From: Multifurca ochricompacta
Taxonomy: Eukaryota; Basidiomycota; Agaricomycetes; Russulales; Russulaceae
Direction: 5' to 3'
DNA: 23,993 nucleotides
NCBI GenBank assembly: GCA_022496185.1
Contig: WTXG01000426.1
Location: 1 to 23,993 of the forward strand
In this document: in pieces, positions 1-6,131 of the stretch
Layout: each line of letters opens with the position of its first letter
Position numbering within the stretch: the first letter of the stretch is position 1
Program-made: the position numbers and the translations under genes
The notes under the pieces: generated by a model
What the model saw: only the letters and a program-made list of their open reading frames with translations
Database searches by the model: none
What the model was told of the DNA's origin: nothing

Positions 1-67
1 AAGGCCCGCGTGTCCTGGATGAAGGTGAGGGGGGTGAGGTCGTCGCATGAGCAGAGCCAGTCTTTCA
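1..67 (-). CDS. Possible internal coding exon of an unidentified gene, running off the left edge
   Basis: Read on the minus strand, positions 67 to 1 are open in one frame and give a coding-like peptide, KDWLCSCDDLTPLTFIQDTR. It is immediately preceded by TTTTATAG, which would serve as a 3' splice site. I do not recognise the family. The stretch is too short to be sure it is coding, and the upstream exon, if there is one, would lie in or beyond the repeat at 88-220. The alternative is chance open sequence; the same bases read on the plus strand contain CTATAAAA, which could look like a TATA box. Low confidence. Confidence 0.25.
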
Positions 68-87
68 CTATAAAACGTTGTCTACAT

Positions 88-179
88 GTCACATGACTTT
101 GATTTGTAATGATATTTTGTTGATCAACGATAACTTTCCTTTTTAAAATAAATACTATTACACATCACAGTCGTGTGAC
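88..179. repeat. Imperfect palindrome (foldback repeat)
   Basis: The arm at 88-118 (starting GTCACATGACTTTGATTTG) is an imperfect inverted copy of 147-179, whose reverse complement starts GTCACACGACTGTGATGTG. The arms are separated by about 28 bp. The right arm is also part of a longer repeat that recurs inverted at about 16131-16204. This suggests a transposon terminus or MITE fragment. No transposase and no target duplication were found. Confidence 0.6.
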
Positions 180-220
180 AATATTACCACTTTAGGGATG
201 TCAGCGGTGGGGGAGAGTAG
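147..220 (-). repeat. Arm A of a ~75-bp repeat found again, inverted, at about 16131-16204
   Basis: The reverse complement of this segment aligns almost end to end with about 16131-16204. Both contain CTCTCCCCCA, GCTGACATCCC and TAAAGTGGTAATATT, followed by an AT-rich tail that includes CGACTGTGAT and TATTTATT. The differences are a few substitutions and small gaps. The repeat ends right at the border of the aldo/keto reductase remnant, as expected if it truncated that gene. The family is unknown. Confidence 0.75.
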
Positions 221-445
221 GATGACTTCTGGGTGCACGCGAAGGGATTCGTCGTCGTCACCACCACTGGGAAATGCACCCAATTAGATGAGTACCTATC
301 CATCCCTCAACTAGTGGAACTTACACCTGAAGAAACAGCCGCTATCCACGAAGCTGGCGCTAAAGGTTCCACATCGTCTGCTAGTTGGGGCTGGAAGCTA
401 GGCTCGGACGTGCCGGTTGGAGTTCGTCAAGGTGTGGGTGTAGGT
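221..445 (+). pseudogene. C-terminal remnant of an aldo/keto reductase, interrupted by the Copia element
   Basis: The frame beginning at 221 (after TAG at 218-220, which could be a stop or the end of an intron) encodes the C-terminal signature of fungal aldo/keto reductases: VVVTTTGK (a cofactor-binding strand and loop in this family), DEYLSI, then LTPEETAAIHEAGAKG. Such NADPH-dependent cytosolic enzymes are normally about 300 residues; only the last ~75 remain. The catalytic Asp, Tyr, Lys and His region would lie upstream and is absent, replaced by repeat sequence. The frame enters the Copia LTR at 446. If the element and one TAGGT copy are removed, the frame stops at GTG ATG TAA (2912-2920). 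There is no ATG at its start. The family call rests on motifs only. It is a dead fragment. Confidence 0.55.
441..445. repeat. Target-site duplication TAGGT, left copy (Copia)
   Basis: TAGGT lies directly before the LTR start TGTGGAAACG. The identical TAGGT at 2907-2911 directly follows the other LTR. Five base pairs is the usual duplication length for Ty1/Copia integrases. Confidence 0.9.
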
Positions 446-654
446 TGTGGAAACGCAGCCTGATAAATCTGGTCAAAACAACTGCATTGTAAGATATAAA
501 AATACTGTTCTTAAATACTGTAAAGACTGCTGTGCTGTGATCATAAGGAATGTACTTAATCATAATAAACGAGTGTGTAAGTATCATCTTGCACTGCCAA
601 CACCGGTCACCTCTGATCCGGTCCGGCCAACTCTGATCCGTTACCGGCTCAACA
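446..654 (-). repeat. Copia LTR (3' LTR in element orientation), 209 bp
   Basis: It runs from TGTGGAAACGC to CCGGCTCAACA on the plus strand (TG...CA). It shares with the 368-bp partner its first ~38 bp, a central block around CTTAAATACTGTAAAGA, and the last ~55 bp, which carry a short internal duplication of CTCTGATCCG. Relative to the partner it lacks about 120-160 bp. Both ends of the missing part carry GGTCAAAAC in the partner, so a deletion between direct repeats explains it. Confidence 0.9.
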
Positions 655-661
655 TCCCCCC
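655..661 (-). other. Polypurine tract of the Copia element
   Basis: On the minus strand GGGGGGA immediately precedes the TGTTGAG start of the 3' LTR. This is the expected place for the plus-strand primer. The tract is short, so the assignment rests mostly on position. Confidence 0.65.
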
Positions 662-721
662 GTGATTAAGACAATCCTAGATTAGTCCTAATCCAGAGAC
701 AAAGTCCATAAGATCCCTGAG

Positions 722-1943
722 TCAGCAAGGAGAAAAAATGTAGAATGGAAAGTCATCAGCATTGTCTCCAAGGCTGGAGTCCGAATAGCCGACAAGACCG
801 TTTCCGCGTGCTCCATCGTAGCATAGCCGAAGATTAGCTGTACTGTTTAGATAACCCAGTACGTACTTGACAAGTCGTAGATGTTGCGGGGAAGGGTTTG
901 CTGCGTACTGCGCAAGGCGCGCTACAGCGAAAGAAATGAATGGGCAGGTCCCAACTTGCACATACAAAAGGCTTCCAATGATTAGTTGATAATATGCAAT
1001 CTCTGTTTGAGTAGCCTGTTCAGTGTGCTTTACCAAGTGGACATCTGCCCCAGCAGGGAGTGGTGTGCGCGCGGGGTTCGCATCCGCCATACCAAAGCGT
1101 GCAATGATCTCTCCAATGTACCGTGATTGATCAATTTCCAGACGCGTGATGGATCTGTCGCGCGTGATCTGAACTTCAAGATATGAGTCGATCTCACCTA
1201 GATCCATCCTTTCATAGCGCTTAGATAAGATCTCCTTGATCCGGTTAACCTCCTTGAGAGTATCGCCTAAAATAGTGATGTCGTCGACATAGAGGATTAT
1301 AATTGCTGTACCCTCCCCGTCTTGGCGACGACGCACGGATACCCCGGCATCAGAAAGGGTGCGCGTGAAGCCAAGCTCCAATTAGAACTCCATGGAATTG
1401 CGAGTTCCATGCGCGTGAGGCTTGTTTGAGTCCGTAAACTGCCTTTTTGAGTAGGCATACTTTGTCTGTCTGGCCCGATGATGAAACCCTCCATGTATAT
1501 TACCTCATCCAGTAGTCCGTTCAGGAGCGCCGACTTGACGTCCATTTGATGGATCTCCCAATCCCCTAGCGTGGCCCACGCTAGTAACAGTCCCAATGAC
1601 TCGAACCGGGCTACTGGAGAAAACATTTCATCATGTCAATTCCCTGAATCTGTGTGAATCCCTTAGCTACCAAGCACGCGCGAAAGCGTCCATCAGCTTT
1701 GCGCTTGAAAACCCACTTGGACTTCACAGCCTTCCGATCGGCCGGTAAGTCCACCAGTGTCCAAGTTCCATTTCTGGCTAGTGCGTCCATTTCATATTGG
1801 CACGCGTCCTGCCAGTCGCTAGCATAGTCAGACTTTATCGACGTGAGCGGATCACGATATGCAGCCGCCGCAAGCAAAGCATGTTGCCCGAGTTGCCCAT
1901 CCTCACCTGGATTCCTGTGAGGCAGTCTCCAAGGGGGGCGCAT
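722..1943 (-). pseudogene. Copia pol remnant: reverse transcriptase (RVT_2) with a truncated RNase H
   Basis: Three minus-strand frames follow one another. Positions 1943-1611 hold the start of the RT domain, including WKLVDLP-like NGTWTLVDLP, KSKWVFKRK and LVAKGFTQI. Positions 1626 to about 1480 continue with FSPVARFES and QMDVKSALLNG. Positions 1381-722 carry LGFTRT, the catalytic ILYVDDITILG (YVDD codons at about 1280-1291), MADANPARTPLP, and then GYSDSSLGDNADD, the beginning of RNase H, which is cut short. At least two frameshifts, one near 1620 and one between about 1480 and 1380, prevent a continuous product. The palm segment between them is partly missing or scrambled. Positions 1944-2523 should hold the 5' part of the polyprotein, but I recognise no gag, protease or integrase motif there. 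Confidence 0.88.
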
Positions 1944-2523
1944 CCTCTAAACGGGGACAACAGTCCGCTGAATCCGGAGAATCCGGTTTCGCGGTGCACG
2001 AGGTGGGGGCTCTTGCATTGCGGGGCGTGAAGGCGGGATAGTCTAGACTGTATTACCAGAACTTGAGGTTTGCTGTATAGCAACCGGGGATGGCGTCCTT
2101 GGCGGATCGACCTCTCCTTGAGCTTGAGTAGGGACAGCCATAGGGAATGTAATGGCCAGGATTGATCGGAACGAATGGACGGCTCACCATTGTTCCGAAA
2201 CAGAAAGGAGCTGTCAGACCCAGATCGTGAAGACCGATCAAACCCCGATGTATCCAACTGTACGCTCTGAACCCACAAAGGGTCCAGTCCCTATTAGGAA
2301 TTGCTCACACGTGCTTCAGCGTCGCCACGCTCCCTCGCACAGCTCGCGCGAAGCCCGGTGAAGGGCCCAGTCTACACCGATCCACTGGTTCCAGGAGCCG
2401 GGGAATAGGGTTTCACAAGTAACAGAGGCTTGCCTTTTCCGGGAGATATCAAGTGTGCGTGTTCTGAAAAGGAAGCTTGTGTAATAAATGTCGATCTTCT
2501 TCTGGATAATTTAGTTACGCCCA

Positions 2524-2538
2524 GCAGGGCCCATAACC
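2524..2538 (-). other. Copia primer-binding site matching the initiator tRNA-Met anticodon arm (half-tRNA priming)
   Basis: The plus strand reads GCAGGGCCCATAACC and directly abuts the 5' LTR end with no spacer. It matches the anticodon stem-loop of eukaryotic initiator tRNA-Met, which contains GGGC(C/U)CAUAACC around the CAU anticodon. The usual tRNA 3' end is not matched. Priming by a 5' half of initiator tRNA is established for Drosophila copia. Here it is inferred from the sequence match and position. Confidence 0.8.
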
Positions 2539-2906
2539 TGTGGAAACGCAGCCTGATAAATCTGGTCAAAACAACTATATTAATTAGTCTTTACCTAAAC
2601 GGGTAGCAAGATAACTACGCGAGTAATGTTAGCTATACGCGTGGTAAAGATAATCTAAGTAAATACTCACTTCAGTTGTGAATGGTCAAAACTGAAGTGT
2701 ACAACACAGAAATAATGTCCTTAAATACTGTAAAGAATGTGCTGTGCTATGGTCATGAAGGATTGTATCTTAATCATAAGTAATCATAACAAACGAGTGG
2801 AATGTCAGTAGGTATATTACAATGTCCACTTAACTCCGTCTTGTACCGGCAACTCTGGTCACCTCTGATCCGGTCCGGCCAACTCTGATCCGTTACCGGC
2901 TCAACA
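2539..2906 (-). repeat. Copia LTR (5' LTR in element orientation), 368 bp
   Basis: It has the same TG...CA ends as 446-654. It holds an extra segment (about 2573-2700) with a small palindrome, ACTTCAGTT...AACTGAAGT, at about 2671-2700, and two copies of GGTCAAAAC near 2561 and 2684. A stretch very like part of this segment, CACTTCAGTTTTGACCA, recurs at about 10978-10995. Confidence 0.9.
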
Positions 2907-2911
2907 TAGGT
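2907..2911. repeat. Target-site duplication TAGGT, right copy (Copia)
   Basis: It directly follows the LTR end CTCAACA and is identical to 441-445. Confidence 0.9.
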
Positions 2912-3483
2912 GTGATGTAAAGCAGGATTGGGTGTCGCACACAGGTCCTTCGGCGTGCGTCGGTTCGGGTTCGGGTCAGGTCAATCAAGTCAGTCAAGAG
3001 ATGCAGGTATCAAGTCCAGTCAAGACGTCACAGCGCGTGGCCGGTATGGATCAAGGCAACGAGTCTGAACGTCGCGTGTGAAGTCAGGGTATTCAGATAG
3101 CAAGGCAAGAGCCTTTGCTGGAGCTACTGGTGAGCCAAACCCTCTCAAGTCACATCTTGGAAGAGGGCTGAAGGGACTTCCTAAGGACCTTTGATTGGTA
3201 CAAGGAGAACAGACTTAGTCTGTCCTTGGATTTATTGAAGTCCTTAAATACAATGTAGCTACTATGAAGTCATAGTCTAGATGTAATGTACTATGATATC
3301 ATACTAAGGTCACAAGGTCTATGACATCAAAAGAGATCATCAATCAGATGACATGGGAGTTGAATCCCTTGTCCAGACTATGGCTGTCAGATAAGTGGAT
3401 CTGATAAGGTATATGGTGAAAGAAAGGGACATAGCAGACAGAAAAAGAGAGAAAACGCGAAATAATAGCAAGAAAGTGTCACA
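2911..3483 (-). mobile_element. Candidate solo LTR (possibly Gypsy type), minus strand
   Basis: On the minus strand the segment starts TGTCACACTTTCTTGC and ends CTGCTTTACATCACA, so it has TG...CA ends. It contains a promoter-like and polyadenylation-like block (TATTTAAGGACTTCAATAAATCC at about 3225-3250), usual in fungal LTRs of this length. The flanking pentamers, GTAGG before the Copia insertion and TTGGG after, agree at only three of five bases, so the target duplication is not proven. No internal retroelement genes adjoin it. If correct, the Copia element inserted exactly at the LTR border. It could instead be ordinary intergenic DNA. Confidence 0.4.
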
Positions 3484-3623
3484 TTGGGATCGTGCTCGCC
3501 GTCGTGTTTTTGTTTGTGTTTGCTGTCATACACAGAAGTTTGGGTGGCTTCGCTTGCCGTCGCACGGCTGTGCCTTCATTAGAAGGGGGAATGAGCAGAA
3601 TTCCCTACCGGGCATTAGTAGTA

Positions 3624-4035
3624 TTAGACTGGTTGTGTTGTTAGATCAGATATTTTGAGAATGTACTTGTGAGCAAGGGGAGCCGAATGATTGATATCGG
3701 ACAAGTTGTACACAAGTTTTCTACACAGGTTAGTTTCATAATGCAGCACTAAATACAATAGATTTATCTCTCTCGATCCTCGTGCTTGATCATCTAGCAT
3801 TAGGGCTGAGGAAATATTAGTCATGGCCCGTTCTGATGCTTCATCTGCAACGTTCAGTTCACTGGTCCTCCAATCTATGTTGCCTCTTGTCACCTCTACA
3901 TCTGTGCGGAGCCTATCCGCGGTGAGTGCAAAGCAAAGCCTGTTCCCTGAAGAGTAAGGGTAAGCAGTGAGTTGTGAGGATGAGAGAGATGAGCCCGCGT
4001 GACGCAATGAAGTCGATGAGCGTTAGATTGTACTG
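3624..4035 (-). pseudogene. 3' half of a possible minus-strand gene, family not recognised
   Basis: A minus-strand frame from about 4007 down to the stop at 3624 has a coding-like, charged, helical composition between about 3925 and 3760. It includes RLRTDVEVTRGNIDWRTSEL followed by NVADEASERAM and LMLDDQARGSREI. I cannot name the family. A candidate 3' splice site, CTTACTCTTCAG, precedes it at about 3947-3958. The hAT element inserted just upstream at 4044. The 5' half would be 5512-5715. The model is an inference from composition and position, and either half could be a chance frame. Confidence 0.3.
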
Positions 4036-4043
4036 AATGTTAC
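4036..4043. repeat. hAT target-site duplication AATGTTAC, left copy
   Basis: This 8-bp AATGTTAC directly precedes the element end TAGTGTTGTG. It is repeated exactly at 5504-5511. Eight base pairs is the hallmark of hAT transposition. Confidence 0.92.
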
Positions 4044-5503
4044 TAGTGTTGTGACGGCCCCGGCTCGGCCTGAAGCCGCGGCTTAGGCTCGGCTTTTGGC
4101 GGCTCAGGCTTTTCAAAACTCAAGCCTGGGCCGTAGCGACGGCTTCCGGCCGGCTTAGGCCCGGCTTAGGCCCAAGCCGCGGCTTTACAGCGTCAAATCC
4201 AGTTTTAGCTGCATTTTTGAAGGACTTGTAGTTTACATTATATCAACCCCTGGCCACTGCTTTGGCCTTCTGCCATATTATGTCTCCTATTTAACTCCTG
4301 TAACATAAATTGTCTTAGTTTAGCTTGTATCAATAACAGTGTTTGTAACAGGTGCTTCTATCCTGCGCTTGCTATGTAGATAAGATAAGATGTTGAGATC
4401 ATGGTGAAACTAAGAGTGAAAATCCAGCAAGAATAGACCTATATTGAACAATTGCTAAGAGCCTACAGCCCCAAGAGGACAAGATGGGGTCTGTAGTGTG
4501 CTACAGGGCATCTTTAAATAGGTTCTAGTACTATTCTACGAAATACCAAAGCCAATCGAGCATGCGATGTAAATCCAATTAGTTATCAGTGGCTTACTTT
4601 CATAAGTACCCTGACACATCTTATTTACTAATGCGCGATTGTTTCTGCTGGTCTGGCATTATCTAAAATACATACTAGACTACTTTAGACTACTCTACAA
4701 TCAGATTATCAATTAATATTACTCAAAAAATGGCCGCGTGTATCTATAATGTCCTTTGCTGCATAAAAAATGCACATCCAGGACAGCATTGAATTTGTTG
4801 AACCAGAATACTGGCACAGAGATAGTCCGAGATAACTGTGATTGCATTTAGATAAAACAATTGATGAGATAAAAACGCATCTTACATTAATCAAGATACT
4901 GAGTATATACATCTCAGATTGATCATGTGATTAAATCACTTTCATTAACAAGCAAGATAATGCGTGCGTTCGTTTACTTTGATTTAGTAGCTGTATAAAG
5001 CCACTAAATCTGCTATAGATAAAGCAGTTGCTATCGCATTATCACAAGCACCTAAGTCTCTAAGTTAACAAAGTATCTAAAATATAAGTCTGCACCATGC
5101 CCATTTCCTTCAGAATTCCTATTTAGATGTACTATATCAGCTACTAAATTAAAGTAAACAAACGCATTATCTCGCAATGTGATTTAATCACATGATTGAT
5201 CTGAGATGTATATACTCAGTATCTTGATTAATGTAAGACGCGTTTTTATCTCATCAATTGTTTTATCTAAAATCTAAATGCAATCACAATTATGTTGGAC
5301 TATCTCTGTACTGGCATTCTGGTTCATAGAAAGCGTGACTCAGCCACCAAAAGCCGCGGCCTAAGCCGCGGCTTCAGGCTTTCCAAACCTTAAGCCTGAG
5401 CCGTGGGCCGCTGGAAGCCGTTTTCACGGCCTATGTCGGCCCGGCTTTTTCCGGCTCAGAAACGGCCGGCTTACGGCTTTGAGCCGAGCCGTGCACATCA
5501 CTA
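4044..5503. mobile_element. Non-autonomous hAT DNA transposon, 1460 bp
   Basis: The terminal inverted repeats are TAGTGTTGTGACGGC on the left and, as the reverse complement of the right end, TAGTGATGTGCACGGC. TAGTG/CAGTG starts are usual for hAT elements, and an exact 8-bp duplication flanks the unit. Both ends carry GC-rich subterminal repeats built from GGCTTAGGC, AAGCCGCGGCTT and GGCTCGGC (4064-4190 and about 5345-5490), the kind of motif hAT transposases bind. The interior is AT-rich and has no transposase reading frame; the longest minus frame there, near 4709-4912, is not recognisable. It would depend on a transposase from elsewhere. A second palindrome occupies 4798-5330. Confidence 0.93.
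4798..5330. repeat. Large internal palindrome nested in the hAT element (~195-bp arms)
   Basis: The segment from about 4798 to 4996 is an inverted copy of about 5132-5330. Shared blocks include GAACCAGAAT, CAGAGATAGTCC, GTGATTGCATTTAG, ATAAAACAATTGATGAGAT, TACTGAGTATATACATCTC and CATGTGATTAAATCAC. The arms differ by scattered substitutions and small indels and flank a spacer of about 135 bp. It could be a nested foldback/MITE or a structural part of the hAT element. I found no convincing target duplication at the palindrome ends. Confidence 0.85.
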
Positions 5504-5511
5504 AATGTTAC
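5504..5511. repeat. hAT target-site duplication AATGTTAC, right copy
   Basis: It directly follows the element end CATCACTA and is identical to 4036-4043. Confidence 0.92.
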
Positions 5512-5715
5512 TGATGACGGTGCCGATGGTTCCGATTGACCTTGCGCCTTGTTCAATAACTGTTCTTTGCACACAAAGAGATAGAGAGAGAGAGAGAGAG
5601 AAGCTAGATTGCTGGTTTCTGGCTGGTCTACTACGAGCATTGTATGTACCTTTATATACTTGTGGAGAGACCTAGCTGAAGGAATGTTTTTAGAATTTAA
5701 CAGAGGTGAAGCCAT
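5512..5715 (-). pseudogene. 5' half of a possible minus-strand gene, split from 3624-4035 by the hAT element
   Basis: The minus-strand frame starts at ATG (5715-5713) with MASPLLNSKNIPSARSLHKY and continues through KEQLLNKAQGQSEPSAPSS to the hAT target site. A candidate donor, AAG|GTACAT, lies after the first ~22 codons, but the unspliced frame is also open. After excision of the transposon the joined sequence reads GTAACATTCAG...TCTAAC...CTCTTCAG, which could be an intron, so the transposon may have landed in an intron. Part of the middle is encoded by a (CT)n tract. Family unknown, and it may not be a gene. Confidence 0.3.
5575..5602. repeat. (GA)n microsatellite
   Basis: A run of alternating G and A, about 25 bp with one interruption (GATA), lies between the hAT element and the NLR gene. 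Confidence 0.85.
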
Positions 5716-6053
5716 GTGGGGTGAACGAAAGTGGAATAAGTAAAAGGGAGTAAGGGAGAAACCGGGTAGCCGGGTGTACGGAAAAGAATAGGCAGGCGGC
5801 CCGGAACGCGCACAATCCCTGTAATATGCTAAGTAAAATTACTTGTACCATAGATCAATCACGCTTTGCACCGGTGTCAGAGTCTGTCCGAAACTAAAGT
5901 CAGGCAAATGTTAGAAAATTTATTGACAGTATAGTATGGAAGAATGAGAGCAAACGGGTCGTGCCAGAAGTGGTGATGACCGGAGGTTTCGCGTCCAACG
6001 CCCGAGCCATCCTTACAACATCTCAGCGTCTATCTTCGTTTTAGGCGGCTATC

Positions 6054-6063
6054 TATACATAAA
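6054..6063 (+). promoter_or_regulatory. Candidate TATA-like element of the NLR gene
   Basis: TATACATAAA lies about 70 bp before the ATG at 6132. It sits between GGCGG at about 6045 and CCGCCGCC at about 6081-6088, so it falls in the loop of a weak inverted repeat. A pyrimidine-rich stretch (TTTCCCAGCGATCCTCTTACTCTTC) follows, as is common near fungal transcription starts. Assigned by position only. Confidence 0.35.
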
Positions 6064-6131
6064 CCATCGATAACCATCCGCCGCCTTTCCCAGCGATCCT
6101 CTTACTCTTCACCATAACCCAGTCTAGCTTC

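Larger units (their letters stand above)
446..2906 (-). mobile_element. Ty1/Copia LTR retrotransposon, internally deleted and inactive, minus strand
   Basis: The element is bounded by two related LTRs, 446-654 and 2539-2906. In element orientation both begin TGTTGAGCCGG and end GCGTTTCCACA, and TAGGT flanks the whole. A polypurine tract (GGGGGGA on the minus strand, 655-661) adjoins the 3' LTR and a primer-binding site (2524-2538) adjoins the 5' LTR. The interior is only about 1.9 kb where about 4.5 kb is usual for Copia. Gag, protease and integrase are not recognisable, and what is left is frameshifted reverse transcriptase plus a stub of RNase H. Perfect target duplications show that it inserted as one unit, so a shortened copy was mobilised in trans or the deletions came later. 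It disrupts the aldo/keto reductase remnant. Confidence 0.93.

Noticed and set aside
175..190. CAATATTAC / TAATATTATTAC resembling the replication-origin nonanucleotide of circular ssDNA viruses
   Set aside because: No Rep-like ORF or stem-loop in the right geometry accompanies it, and the two repeat arms differ at this very place; chance in AT-rich DNA.
2524..2538. Fragment of an initiator tRNA gene
   Set aside because: Only the anticodon arm is present and it abuts the LTR exactly; it is the primer-binding site of the Copia element.
2372..2569. Minus-strand frame as Copia Gag
   Set aside because: It runs across the primer-binding site into the LTR and has no Gag or zinc-knuckle motif.
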